From contig NZ_AP019791.1 of the NCBI RefSeq assembly GCF_007164525.1, positions 1,103,501 through 1,167,500 of the forward strand: a DNA stretch of 64,000 nt, written 5' to 3'. Origin of the DNA: Rubrobacter xylanophilus. GTDB taxonomy: Bacteria > Actinomycetota > Rubrobacteria > Rubrobacterales > Rubrobacteraceae. Made by a program: the position numbers and the translations under genes. Shown in pieces: positions 47,093-56,211 of this stretch. Position 1 is the first letter of the stretch. Each line of letters starts with the position of its first letter. The notes under the pieces are model-generated. The model searched no databases, had not been told where the DNA came from, and worked only from the letters and a program-made list of their open reading frames with translations.

Positions 47093-48074
47093 GCGGTCCC
47101 GCTATCCGCCCGGCGAGCCGCACCTCGGCGGGCGAGAGAGAATCCTCCCAGCTGCCGGCCTCGGGACGCAGCCGCACGCTCCCGGACATCCGCAAGCGGT
47201 TACCCCCCACGTTGTGCCCGACGTGCATCTCCTTCCCGGCCGCGAACGAACGGCCCAGCCCGGCGAGGTCCAGCCCGACCAGACCTCCAATCCTCCGCAG
47301 AGAGCCTTCGGGATCTTCGAGAAAGTCCTCGTAGCGGAGGCGGATCCACCTCCCCGGCCCCAGCCACCGACACACCATCTCGGACTCCAGGTTGATGGCG
47401 GACCACCGGAGGCTCGACCACCATGCGGAGCGCCATACGGGATGCGGCTCGTGATCCCACTCTATCCCGGCCCGGATATCTTTCTTGAGCGCCTTACTGC
47501 GCGAGGAGATCACCCCCCTCACATCGCGCACCAGATGAACGGCCCGCAGGTCCAGCCCGGGCACGAGCGCGAGCGGGAAGGCGCACGGAGGAGACTTGCT
47601 GGAATCCACGACGACTGGCTTGCCGCTGACGTCCCGGATGGCCTCGAAGAGCGCAAGCGTCAGCCGGGCGTAGGAGCGGAACTCGGGTGACGGCCGGTGC
47701 CGCTCCCGCAGCAAGCGCGGCCACCGCCTGTGCCGCTCGAAGGCTTCCTGAAGCCCCGGATATCCCTCGATGTCCTCGGACCCGGCGCGCCGCACCCACT
47801 CCTTTCTCACCTCCTTCCAGAACGGGCACACCTCATCCTCTCCCGCGGAGGGTACGTCCAGACGCCCCCCGCAGGAACAGAGCGGCAGGCGCCGCTTCCT
47901 CTCGTCGGCCGCCGTCGTCGCCCGCCGGCTTATCCATCCGGTGCGGGTGAGGTGGACCCTTTCCCCGGTACTCTCCACCAGGGGATGGTTGCCGAGAACT
48001 ATGTCCAGCAGGGTGGAGCCGCTGCGGCCGTTGCCGATCACGTAGAGTACGGTCAGAGAATCTTTAGAACCCAT
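47064..48074 (-). CDS. sulfotransferase family protein
   Basis: 336 residues from the ATG at 48074. The PAPS 5'-phosphosulfate loop is VIGNGRSGSTLLDIVLGNHP and the 3'-phosphate block is VHLVRDVRGVISSRSKALK. A CSCGG...CPFW segment near residues 60-85 recurs in the sulfotransferase at 56.2 kb, so the two are paralogues. The C-terminal region has RLRYEDFLEDPEGSLRRIGG. It transfers sulfate to a sugar hydroxyl of the exopolysaccharide, by context. Confidence 0.85.
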   Translation of the reverse strand: MGSKDSLTVLYVIGNGRSGSTLLDIVLGNHPLVESTGERVHLTRTGWISRRATTAADERKRRLPLCSCGGRLDVPSAGEDEVCPFWKEVRKEWVRRAGSEDIEGYPGLQEAFERHRRWPRLLRERHRPSPEFRSYARLTLALFEAIRDVSGKPVVVDSSKSPPCAFPLALVPGLDLRAVHLVRDVRGVISSRSKALKKDIRAGIEWDHEPHPVWRSAWWSSLRWSAINLESEMVCRWLGPGRWIRLRYEDFLEDPEGSLRRIGGLVGLDLAGLGRSFAAGKEMHVGHNVGGNRLRMSGSVRLRPEAGSWEDSLSPAEVRLAGRIAGPLMRRYGYAG

Positions 48075-48135
48075 CGCTACACCAACCTTCCAGGCACGAG
48101 AGAACGACAAGCCCCGGTTCGGATAGAATCCGCTG

Positions 48136-49212
48136 ATGGGGCGGAAAACACCAGCGAAGGTTCTCCTGCCGGTGGTCGCAACACTCCTGCTGCTCAACGC
48201 CTGCTCCGGTGAACCGAACGCCTGCACCCTGTACGCCTCGCCCGAGGGCTCCGACACCGCAAGCGGCAGCAGGGAAGATCCCTTCCGCTCCGTCCAGCAC
48301 CTCGTCGACACCCTCGCCCCACAACAGACCGGCTGCCTCCTCAAAGGAACCTACACCCAAGAGCCCAACGCCCTCATCAGGATCAAAACCCCAGACATAA
48401 CCCTGCGCAGTGCACCCGGAACCCGCGCCGAGATAAGAGGGCGGATCTGGATCCAGCGCAGCGCCGACCGCGTGACCGTCCGGAACCTCGACCTCGTCGG
48501 CTCCGCCCCACCGAGGAGCCAGCTCGATGACTCCTCCAGCGTTACGGTGACGGCCAAGGGGGCGCGCCTGATCAACAACGACATCACAAACCACAACTCC
48601 ACCATCTGCCTCAGCATCGGTAACCCCAAATGGGGTAAAGCCGCCAACACCCTCATCAAACACAACCGAATCCACCACTGCGGAAAGCTGCCCCCCACAA
48701 ACCACCACCACGGCATCTACATAGGCCACGCCACACACACAAAGGTCATCGCCAACCTCATCTACAAAAACGCCGACAGAGCCATCCAGCTCTACCCCAA
48801 CGCCCAGAACTCCACCATCCAGGGCAACGTCATCGACGCCAACGGTGAGGGAATCCTCTTCTCCGGCCTCAGAGGGCACTCCTCCTCCGGCAACCTCGTC
48901 AAAAACAACATCATCTCCAACTCCACAGTGCGCTGGAACGTCGCCGCAAACTGGCGGCGGGCAGACGCTCCCGGCACCAACAACCGCCTCTCCAAAAACT
49001 GCCTCTGGGCCTCCAACGAAGAGCCGGCCTACAACCACGACGGAGGTGTGCAGTCCCCCCCGGTGGGCTTCACCGCGGAGGACAACGTCGTGGCCCGCCC
49101 GGAATACCGCGACCCGGAGGCCGGAGACTACCGGCTCTCCTCCGCCGCATGCAAGGAAGTCCTCGGGGATCTCATGCCCCAGACGCTCCTTCGCGGCCCC
49201 ACCGATCGCTGA
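48136..49212 (+). CDS. secreted right-handed beta-helix lipoprotein (copy 1)
   Basis: 358 residues with a lipobox LLLLNACSG near residue 23, followed by CTLYASPEGSDTASGSREDP and repeated beta-helix rungs (VTVRNLDLVG, ARLINNDITNHN, TLIKHNRIHHCG, TKVIANLIYKNAD, STIQGNVIDANGEG). This pectate-lyase-like fold occurs in polysaccharide lyases and epimerases; the HHCG...NHHHGIYI segment may be catalytic or binding. Large parts are nearly identical in DNA to the next gene. It is located outside the membrane, in the polysaccharide locus. Confidence 0.82.
   Translation: MGRKTPAKVLLPVVATLLLLNACSGEPNACTLYASPEGSDTASGSREDPFRSVQHLVDTLAPQQTGCLLKGTYTQEPNALIRIKTPDITLRSAPGTRAEIRGRIWIQRSADRVTVRNLDLVGSAPPRSQLDDSSSVTVTAKGARLINNDITNHNSTICLSIGNPKWGKAANTLIKHNRIHHCGKLPPTNHHHGIYIGHATHTKVIANLIYKNADRAIQLYPNAQNSTIQGNVIDANGEGILFSGLRGHSSSGNLVKNNIISNSTVRWNVAANWRRADAPGTNNRLSKNCLWASNEEPAYNHDGGVQSPPVGFTAEDNVVARPEYRDPEAGDYRLSSAACKEVLGDLMPQTLLRGPTDR
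48221..48435 (+). repeat. duplicated segment A, copy 1
   Basis: 215 bases that are identical to 49426-49640 on reading. They encode the N-terminal rung region of the beta-helix protein. Confidence 0.93.
48544..49010 (+). repeat. duplicated segment B, copy 1
   Basis: 467 bases matching 49731-50197 with one difference noticed (C versus T near 48975/50162). Between A and B lies an unrelated stretch, 18 bases longer in copy 1. Confidence 0.93.
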
Positions 49213-49301
49213 AGCCTCCCTCTTCCCTGGCCAGAGACTAAAGTTTCCGTCCCCGACGGCCGAAAAGACGGTTACCACTTTCATCGAAGCGAGGAGGCGG
49301 G

Positions 49302-50387
49302 ATGAGTCCAAAACCCCTGCACCGACGCACGAAACTGCGCGCCGTCATCCTGACCGCAACCATGCTTCCGCTGCTGATGGTCTTCTGGACCACCTCGTCC
49401 CAGAAGAGTGCAGACGCCGGAAACACCTGCACCCTGTACGCCTCGCCCGAGGGCTCCGACACCGCAAGCGGCAGCAGGGAAGATCCCTTCCGCTCCGTCC
49501 AGCACCTCGTCGACACCCTCGCCCCACAACAGACCGGCTGCCTCCTCAAAGGAACCTACACCCAAGAGCCCAACGCCCTCATCAGGATCAAAACCCCAGA
49601 CATAACCCTGCGCAGTGCACCCGGAACCCGCGCCGAGATAGAAGCGCGCGTCTACCTGCCCCGGGGCTCCGACGGCGTCACCCTGCGCGACCTGAACATC
49701 GACGGTTCTCCGAATCCGCTGCCCAGCGTCACGGTGACGGCCAAGGGGGCGCGCCTGATCAACAACGACATCACAAACCACAACTCCACCATCTGCCTCA
49801 GCATCGGTAACCCCAAATGGGGTAAAGCCGCCAACACCCTCATCAAACACAACCGAATCCACCACTGCGGAAAGCTGCCCCCCACAAACCACCACCACGG
49901 CATCTACATAGGCCACGCCACACACACAAAGGTCATCGCCAACCTCATCTACAAAAACGCCGACAGAGCCATCCAGCTCTACCCCAACGCCCAGAACTCC
50001 ACCATCCAGGGCAACGTCATCGACGCCAACGGTGAGGGAATCCTCTTCTCCGGCCTCAGAGGGCACTCCTCCTCCGGCAACCTCGTCAAAAACAACATCA
50101 TCTCCAACTCCACAGTGCGCTGGAACGTCGCCGCAAACTGGCGGCGGGCAGACGCTCCCGGTACCAACAACCGCCTCTCCAAAAACTGCCTCTGGGCTTC
50201 CCACTCGAAGCCCTACTACCGGAAAGACGGAGGCGTAACCTCCGGACGTCCCGGTCTCAAGGTAAGGGGGAACCGCATCGCGAATCCCCTCTACGTCGAT
50301 GCCGAAGCCGGAGACTACCGGCTGCGCGAGGAGAGCCCATGCCGCGGGATCCTCGGCAGATGGACCCCTCCTTTGAAGGGCAACTAA
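49302..50387 (+). CDS. secreted right-handed beta-helix protein (copy 2)
   Basis: 361 residues and a recent paralogue of the previous gene. The N-terminal signal segment (LRAVILTATMLPLLMVFWTT) differs and has no lipobox, so this copy is probably released or anchored by its helix. The core rungs are the same, but one block (residues about 115-140) and the C-terminus after NCLWAS differ from copy 1. It ends 4 bases into the converging sulfotransferase gene. The pattern suggests gene conversion keeping the scaffold while surface parts diverge. Confidence 0.82.
   Translation: MSPKPLHRRTKLRAVILTATMLPLLMVFWTTSSQKSADAGNTCTLYASPEGSDTASGSREDPFRSVQHLVDTLAPQQTGCLLKGTYTQEPNALIRIKTPDITLRSAPGTRAEIEARVYLPRGSDGVTLRDLNIDGSPNPLPSVTVTAKGARLINNDITNHNSTICLSIGNPKWGKAANTLIKHNRIHHCGKLPPTNHHHGIYIGHATHTKVIANLIYKNADRAIQLYPNAQNSTIQGNVIDANGEGILFSGLRGHSSSGNLVKNNIISNSTVRWNVAANWRRADAPGTNNRLSKNCLWASHSKPYYRKDGGVTSGRPGLKVRGNRIANPLYVDAEAGDYRLREESPCRGILGRWTPPLKGN
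49426..49640 (+). repeat. duplicated segment A, copy 2
   Basis: Partner of 48221-48435, offset 1205 bases. Confidence 0.93.
49731..50197 (+). repeat. duplicated segment B, copy 2
   Basis: Partner of 48544-49010, offset 1187 bases. Confidence 0.93.
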
Positions 50388-51271
50388 CACCGCAGCCAAC
50401 CCGAGAGATCCCGGCGGATGAGCTCCTGGAGCCTCACGACGTCCTCGCGGTAGGTCTCCACCAGCTCCCGGCGGGTCTCGGGGTGCACCGGCTGGGGCTT
50501 CGTCAGGTTCCAGCTCTTGAGCCGGTCGAAGCGCTCGGCGACCCGGCGCCGGACCCTGGAGGGGAGACGGGTCTTGAGGAAGTTCTTGAGGGGGCTCTGA
50601 CGCTGGAGGAGGGCGTCGAGGAGCCTGCTCCTGGGCACGCCGGAGACATTGCGCCGGAGCGAGACGTCGGGGACGAAGCCGGGGTCCACCCCGATGAACG
50701 CGAAGGCGTCCCGCATGACCCACAACGGTCGGGTGGCCAGATCCTCGTAGAGGTAGACGCGGATTCTCTCCTCGCCGAACGCCTCGTAGTAGCGAAAGAG
50801 CTGCCGGAAGTAGAAGCCCCGGTCGATGTAGCCGCGAAAGGGGAAGCCCTCGCCGAGATCCCCCCTCTGCTCGGCGGCGAGCGCCGCCTCGAAGCTCGAG
50901 AGCGGCTCGGTTCCGTTGCGCACCAGGTGCAGGTAGTGGGAGTAAGCCCGGTCGGCGGGGTCGCGCAGCACGGCGATGAACCGGGCGCCGGGAACGTGAC
51001 GCCGGATGTTCTCCACGGCCCGCGCCCGGTAAAGCGACTCGTGAGAGGCCTCCCCCACCGCCCTGGCGCCCCCGGCCTCCCGGAACAGCGCCGCGTAGGA
51101 TGAGAGCTCGGTGATCGCGTTCCGCGGCGCCTCCCCCTCCCCCTCGAAAGCGAGGAAGTCCGGTTCCTTGACTGGGCTCATGTACACATCCGGGTGCTGG
51201 TCCAGGTAGTAGTAGAGGGCGGTGGTTCCGCACTTCATGGCGCCGATGACCAGAAAGTCCGGCAGGCGCAT
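50384..51271 (-). CDS. sulfotransferase, heparan N-deacetylase/sulfotransferase-like domain
   Basis: 295 residues with the PAPS loop VIGAMKCGTTALYYYLDQHP at the N-terminus, KEPDFLAFEG, and the 3'-phosphate motif IAVLRDPADRAYSHYLHLVR. This is the carbohydrate sulfotransferase class (Sulfotransfer_1). It is the last gene of the long operon; its ATG shares one base with the stop of the upstream glycosyltransferase. Target: a sugar of the exopolysaccharide, by context. Confidence 0.88.
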   Translation of the reverse strand: MRLPDFLVIGAMKCGTTALYYYLDQHPDVYMSPVKEPDFLAFEGEGEAPRNAITELSSYAALFREAGGARAVGEASHESLYRARAVENIRRHVPGARFIAVLRDPADRAYSHYLHLVRNGTEPLSSFEAALAAEQRGDLGEGFPFRGYIDRGFYFRQLFRYYEAFGEERIRVYLYEDLATRPLWVMRDAFAFIGVDPGFVPDVSLRRNVSGVPRSRLLDALLQRQSPLKNFLKTRLPSRVRRRVAERFDRLKSWNLTKPQPVHPETRRELVETYREDVVRLQELIRRDLSGWLRC

Positions 51272-52494
51272 CAGACCACCACCGCCCCGCGCCGGAAGAA
51301 CCTCTCCTCCAGCGCGAGCGAGAGCTCCTCCATCAGGGTCTCCCTGCAGCAGTTTGCGCATACGAACTCCCTTCCACGCCGGCCCAGCTCGCGCCTGAGG
51401 CCGGGTTCTCTCGACAACAGCCCTATGGCATTCCGGAGCGTCGCGGGGTCCTCCGGGGGGACCGTGATCGCACACCCGGCCCGCCGCAGCAGCCCGACGG
51501 CAATCCCGCGCCCGGCGTAGACCACCGGCCGGCCGGCGGCCATGTACTCGAAGAGCTTCACCGGAACCATGGTCGCGTTGATGACCGGCGTATCGCGCGC
51601 CTGGGCGAAGAGAACGTCGCTCCGGCGGTAGAGCCCGAGCACCTCCTCCCGCCGCAGGTAGCCGGGGAAGGAGACGTTCCCGAGACCCCGAGCCTTCCGC
51701 CGCAGCAGGGGGAGCTCCGGCCCCTCGCCGGCTATCACGAAATCCGCCCCGGGGAGCGCGCGGGCGGCCTCGACCAGAGCCTCGAGGTGCTGGTTGTACC
51801 CGATGAGCCCCGCGTAGGCCACGAGCGGGCGGGGCTTCGTCTCGGGCGGGCCGGGGACGGAGCGCAGGATCTCCTTCAGCATCCCCTCCGAGATGCCGTT
51901 CGGCACCGTCACGGCCCTCTCGGGTTCGGCTCCGCTCTCCACGAGCATCCTGGTTATCCCCTCGGAGGCCCCGACGACGAGGTCGGCCCGCACGAGGACC
52001 CGGCGCATGTACTCCTGCAGGGCCCAGGAGGCGGCGGCCATCGCGGGCGAGGCGCGGCCCACGATGTCCCTGGCATACCCCCACGTGATGTCCCGCACGT
52101 CCCACACGAAGCGGGCCCTCTTCGCCCGGGCCACCGCCAGCCCGGCCGGCCCCAGGAACATGCTGGGGGAAGAGGCTATTACCACATCAGCCGGGCCCGC
52201 GGCGCGGAGCGCCAGCCGGGCAGCGAGAGCGTGCTCTCGCAAAGTCCTGAAGACCATCCCACCGCGGTGCGGCCGGAAGGGAGCTGCGCGCAAAACCCGG
52301 CAGGGGAGGGCGGCATCGTGTTCTTCCAGGGAGACGCCGGCATAGTACTCGGGGGAGGGGTAGCCCGGCTTCACGGTCACCACCGTCACCTCGAAGCGCC
52401 CGGCGAGCACCGCGGCCATCGGGCCGATCCGATTGGCCCCGGCGTAGGTCTCCGGGGGGAAGAACTGGGTCATGATCATGACTCTCTTCTTCAC
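51271..52494 (-). CDS. glycosyltransferase family 4 (WbuB-like)
   Basis: 407 residues. The N-terminal domain begins VMIMTQFFPPETYAGANRIG. The C-terminal GT-B domain has PRPLVAYAGLIGYNQHLEAL and the donor-binding EYMAAGRPVVYAG, although the usual EGFG Glu is replaced by the VPVKLFEYMA form typical of WbuB/WcaI. It adds one sugar to the lipid-linked repeat unit in the cytoplasm. Its start overlaps the stop of the upstream glycosyltransferase by 4 bases. Confidence 0.88.
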   Translation of the reverse strand: MKKRVMIMTQFFPPETYAGANRIGPMAAVLAGRFEVTVVTVKPGYPSPEYYAGVSLEEHDAALPCRVLRAAPFRPHRGGMVFRTLREHALAARLALRAAGPADVVIASSPSMFLGPAGLAVARAKRARFVWDVRDITWGYARDIVGRASPAMAAASWALQEYMRRVLVRADLVVGASEGITRMLVESGAEPERAVTVPNGISEGMLKEILRSVPGPPETKPRPLVAYAGLIGYNQHLEALVEAARALPGADFVIAGEGPELPLLRRKARGLGNVSFPGYLRREEVLGLYRRSDVLFAQARDTPVINATMVPVKLFEYMAAGRPVVYAGRGIAVGLLRRAGCAITVPPEDPATLRNAIGLLSREPGLRRELGRRGREFVCANCCRETLMEELSLALEERFFRRGAVVV

Positions 52495-53696
52495 CGGGAA
52501 GCCCGCCTCCCGTGCTCACCGAAGAGCCTTTCGAGGATGTCTACCGTGCTCCGGACGGAGAACTCCTCCTCCACCCTCCTGCGCCCCGCGGCCGCGAGGC
52601 GCTCGGCGCGTCCGGGCTCCCGCAGCAGCCGCTCCATCGCATCGGCAAGGGCCTCCGGGTCTTCGGGCGGCACCAGCAGGGCGCCGTCGACTCCTTCGAG
52701 CAGCTCCGGTATGCCGCCGGTGGCGGTCGCGACGACCGGCATCCCGCAGCCCATGGCCTCTACGAGGGAGACGGGGATGCCCTCCTGCTCTCCCCCCGGG
52801 GTCACGATGCTGGGGAGGACGAACATCCCCCATGCCCCGCCGCGCATCCGCTCCAGGAGCCTCCCGTGCGGCACGAGGCCGAGAAAGGCCACCCGGTCCT
52901 CCAGGCGCAGCCGGCGCACCTCCCTCGCGAGCTCCCCGAGCAGCGGTCCGTCGCCCGCCACGTCGAGCCGCACCCCTACCCCGCGATCCCTGAGGACCCC
53001 GAGTGCCCGGAACAGGTGGACGTGTCCCTTCACCTCCAGCAGGTTGGCCGCCACCAGCGCCCGGTCCGAGGGCCCCGGGCGGCGCGCCGGGCGCGGGGGG
53101 AGCTCGACACCCATGTGGATCACCTCGGCCGCGCCGAAGCCGGTGATCTTCTGGATCTCACGGGCTCCCCGCCGGCTTATGGCCCGCACGAAGCCCGCCC
53201 CGCGGACCTTCTCCCCGAGCAAGTTGTCCTCGGTTATGTCGAAGCGGTGGGCGGTGAAGCTCCAGGGAACGCCGGTCACCGTCCCCGCCACGAGCGCCAC
53301 GGTGGCCGGGACGGTGGCCCAGTGGGCGTGGACGTGCTCGGCACCCCGGTGCCGGACGAGGTCCGAGAGCCAGAGGGCCTTGGGGAAGGCCGCGAGGTTG
53401 CGCAGGAGCACCCCCGGGCCGCGGCTCCGGAGCAAAAGGCCCAGGGCGGAGGCGACCCTGCGGGGGTGCGCGAGGGCCACCCTCGCGGCGGCCCCGATCA
53501 CCCGGCCCGAGAGGAGCCTCTCCGAGACCGTCCCCGGGAGCAGGGGCTTGGCGTCGCCGTGCAGGATCGCCCCCCGCGGATGGGCGGGGACGACGAGCAC
53601 CTCGTGACCGCGGCGCAGCAGCTCCCGCACCTCCGGTATGACGAAGGCCTCCTTCTTGCCGTAGGGGAGGGTGGAGGTGACGTAGATCAGGCGCAC
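52491..53696 (-). CDS. glycosyltransferase family 4
   Basis: 401 residues from a GTG at 53696. It has the opening VTSTLPYGKKEAFVIPEVRE, the acceptor-domain HVHAHWATVPATVAL, and the donor site GGEQEGIPVSLVEAMGCGMP (the E-x7-E motif). It overlaps its upstream neighbour by 10 bases. Sugar specificity is unknown. Confidence 0.88.
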   Translation of the reverse strand: MRLIYVTSTLPYGKKEAFVIPEVRELLRRGHEVLVVPAHPRGAILHGDAKPLLPGTVSERLLSGRVIGAAARVALAHPRRVASALGLLLRSRGPGVLLRNLAAFPKALWLSDLVRHRGAEHVHAHWATVPATVALVAGTVTGVPWSFTAHRFDITEDNLLGEKVRGAGFVRAISRRGAREIQKITGFGAAEVIHMGVELPPRPARRPGPSDRALVAANLLEVKGHVHLFRALGVLRDRGVGVRLDVAGDGPLLGELAREVRRLRLEDRVAFLGLVPHGRLLERMRGGAWGMFVLPSIVTPGGEQEGIPVSLVEAMGCGMPVVATATGGIPELLEGVDGALLVPPEDPEALADAMERLLREPGRAERLAAAGRRRVEEEFSVRSTVDILERLFGEHGRRASR

Positions 53697-54835
53697 CGCG
53701 TCCCCTCCGGCTCGACCGGACGGTCCCCTCCACCGGCGGCCAGCACCGACCGGTAGAGATCCTGGTACGCCCGCACCATCGCACCGAGGTCGAACCGCTT
53801 CGCCGCCGCGGCGGCTCTCTCGCCCATCCGCTCCCGGAGGCCGCGGTCCCCGAGCAGCCGCCCCATCGCGCCGGCGAATGATTCCGCGTCCCCGGGCGGC
53901 ACGAGCAAGCCGGAGACGCCGTCCTCCACCAGCTCCGGCACCCCGCCGACCGCGGTGCACACCACCGGAAGTCCGGCGGCCATGGCCTCCATGACCGAGA
54001 GCGGGTTCCCCTCCCAGGAGGAGGCGAGGACGAAGGCGTCGGAGGCGGCGAGCAGATCCGCGACGTCCGGGCGAACCCCGAGCAGCGAGACCCGTCCCCC
54101 CAGCCCGAGCGCCTCCGCGCGGCGCAGGATATCCCACCGCAGCTCTCCCTCCCCGGCGAGGAGCAGGCGGGCCCGGGGGAAGGCCGCCGCGCACCGGGAG
54201 AAGGCCTCCAGGAGGATGTCGTGCCGCTTCACCGGGCTCAGGCGGGCCACGCAGACGAGGAGCACGTCTTCGGCAGAGAAGCCCTCCCGCTCCCGCCAGG
54301 CCACGCGCTCGGCCTCCGAACGGGAGAAGGTGTCTACGGGGATGCCGTTGGGTATGAGGGGGCCGGTGGAGGCGTAGACCCGCCGGAGACCCTCGGAGAT
54401 CTCGCGGGCTATCGCCACCGGTACGGCACCGCGCAGAAAGGCCAGCCGGTGCGCGAGACGGCCGGCAACCCCGACCTCCCTCTCCGGGAGGGTGTGCACC
54501 GTGTGGACGGCGGCGGGCGCCCTCCGCGACAGCAGGAGGGGCAGGAGGTAGTAGAGCACGTGCCGGTGGGTGTGTACGACGTGGGGCCGGAAGCGAAAGA
54601 CCACCCCCGCGAGCCGCCGGAAGATCCGGGGGTCGAAGCCCCGGCGCTTGCCCAGGTACCACACCGGCACCCCACCCTCCGCCAGTGCCGCTTCCTGCTC
54701 CGTGCCCGGGGAATCGAAGAGGCTTACGGCGGCGACCTCGAAGCGCGTCCGGTCCAGGCCGAGCATCAGGCGCACCGCCATCGTCTCGGCCCCTCCGGGC
54801 CCGATCCTGGGGAGGACGTGCAGCACCCGGATCAC
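53687..54835 (-). CDS. glycosyltransferase family 4
   Basis: 382 residues from a GTG at 54835 that overlaps the polymerase stop (GTGA). It begins VLHVLPRIGPGGAETMAVRL and has VHTHRHVLYYLLPLLL, VARLSPVKRHDILLEAF, and the donor motif SSWEGNPLSVMEAMAAGLPV. It is a GT-B retaining enzyme of the exopolysaccharide assembly line. Confidence 0.9.
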   Translation of the reverse strand: MIRVLHVLPRIGPGGAETMAVRLMLGLDRTRFEVAAVSLFDSPGTEQEAALAEGGVPVWYLGKRRGFDPRIFRRLAGVVFRFRPHVVHTHRHVLYYLLPLLLSRRAPAAVHTVHTLPEREVGVAGRLAHRLAFLRGAVPVAIAREISEGLRRVYASTGPLIPNGIPVDTFSRSEAERVAWREREGFSAEDVLLVCVARLSPVKRHDILLEAFSRCAAAFPRARLLLAGEGELRWDILRRAEALGLGGRVSLLGVRPDVADLLAASDAFVLASSWEGNPLSVMEAMAAGLPVVCTAVGGVPELVEDGVSGLLVPPGDAESFAGAMGRLLGDRGLRERMGERAAAAAKRFDLGAMVRAYQDLYRSVLAAGGGDRPVEPEGTRCA

Positions 54836-56211
54836 GCCCCGCCCTCCTCCGGCCGGCCGATCCTCAGGGACAGCAGCGAACCCAGCAGGACGTAGCCGAT
54901 CTTCTCGAACTCCCAGGTCAGGGACACGCCGGTGATGACAAAGGCGATGAGCCCCAGCGCGAGGCCGACCCCGAGATCCTCCTCCCGGGCGAGCCGGGTG
55001 GCCATGCCGAACGCGAGGGCCAGCATCCCGACGAACAGGATCAGACCCACCAGGCCCAGCTGGCTCGCCACCGAGAGGAACATGTTGTGGGCGACGCCGG
55101 CGAACTCCCCCCTCTCCGCGGAGAAGGCGGCGATCATGGTCGAGTAGTCGATGGCGGCGTGGGCGAAGTTCCCGGCCCCGACGCCGAGGAGCGGGTGCGC
55201 GGAGATCACCTGCAGGGCCCCCATCCAGATGGACCAGCGACCGGACCAGGTCTGTTCGCTCCGCACTTCGGCGAGCGTGGCGTAGCGCTCGAGCAGCGCA
55301 CCCCCCACAGCGGGGAGCAGCAACACGACCCCGGCGAAGGCCGCCGCCCCGAGCGCGTAGAGCAGCAGGGTCCGCCCCCCCAGCCGGGCGGCCAGACGCG
55401 GCACCAGCAGCCCGGCCAGCGGCGTGGCCACGAGCACCACGAGCGCGGTGCGCGACTGGGTGGCGAAGACCCCGTAGAACAGCACGGGGGTGAGCAGCAG
55501 GACGGCCATCCTGTGGCGCCGGAGGCCGAAGTATGCGACGAAGAAGACGACCACAAGCAGGCAGGCGTAGGCGTTCGGGTCGGCCCCGCCCGGGCTGAAC
55601 CTGCCGACCTCGAGCATCTTCTCCCCCTTGGGGAGCACGTATCCGAGGGGCACGGAGGCCGCCGCCCCCAGCACCGCCGCCCCCCACACCCAGAGCAGGC
55701 TCCTGCGGTCGAGCAGGGCGACGGCCAGCATGAGGCCGCAGACCCCGGCGAAGGTGGTGACCTTTGGCAGCGCGACCTCCGGCCGCAGGGCCCACGACAC
55801 CGAGGACGCCGCCCATCCGGCGAACGCCAGCGCGGCGAACGTGAGCGGCTCCCGCCACAGCCGCGCGAACCGCGCTGAGAGCTCCGGGCTGCGGAGCAGG
55901 GTGAGCCCGAGCGAGAAGAAGGCCAGGAGCGCGAGCGCCTTGGTGCCGCTGGCGAAGGTCCCGAAGTTTATGACGCTCTCGTAAGGTAGCAGCCCGAGCA
56001 GGGCGATCACGCCGATCCTCCACTCGACGAGCACGGCGAGGGCGAAGACCGCGACGAGCGCGGCGAGAACGAACAGCAGCGGCCCCCGGCCCCCGACCAG
56101 CGCTCCGGAGTAGGCGGTGGCCGCCCCGAGCAGGACGGAAAGGGGGAGGACGACCGCGTACGGCAGGATCCTCCGCAAGACGGGACCATACTCCGCCGTC
56201 AGGAGCGACAC
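54832..56211 (-). CDS. O-antigen ligase/polymerase-like membrane protein (Wzy type)
   Basis: 459 residues from a GTG at 56211, with about 11-12 hydrophobic helices and the large loop of the Wzy_C domain ending in GVGAGNFAHAAID and GEFAGVAHNMFLSVASQLGL, the H-N-x-F/Y region seen in polymerases. It should join repeat units on the outer face of the membrane after flipping. Its start overlaps the upstream sulfotransferase gene by 13 bases. Confidence 0.85.
   Translation of the reverse strand: MSLLTAEYGPVLRRILPYAVVLPLSVLLGAATAYSGALVGGRGPLLFVLAALVAVFALAVLVEWRIGVIALLGLLPYESVINFGTFASGTKALALLAFFSLGLTLLRSPELSARFARLWREPLTFAALAFAGWAASSVSWALRPEVALPKVTTFAGVCGLMLAVALLDRRSLLWVWGAAVLGAAASVPLGYVLPKGEKMLEVGRFSPGGADPNAYACLLVVVFFVAYFGLRRHRMAVLLLTPVLFYGVFATQSRTALVVLVATPLAGLLVPRLAARLGGRTLLLYALGAAAFAGVVLLLPAVGGALLERYATLAEVRSEQTWSGRWSIWMGALQVISAHPLLGVGAGNFAHAAIDYSTMIAAFSAERGEFAGVAHNMFLSVASQLGLVGLILFVGMLALAFGMATRLAREEDLGVGLALGLIAFVITGVSLTWEFEKIGYVLLGSLLSLRIGRPEEGGA

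Noticed and set aside
48064-49311. 415-codon minus-strand frame over the first beta-helix gene
   Set aside because: Repetitive Val/Gly/Asp product antisense to a gene with a lipobox and beta-helix rungs.
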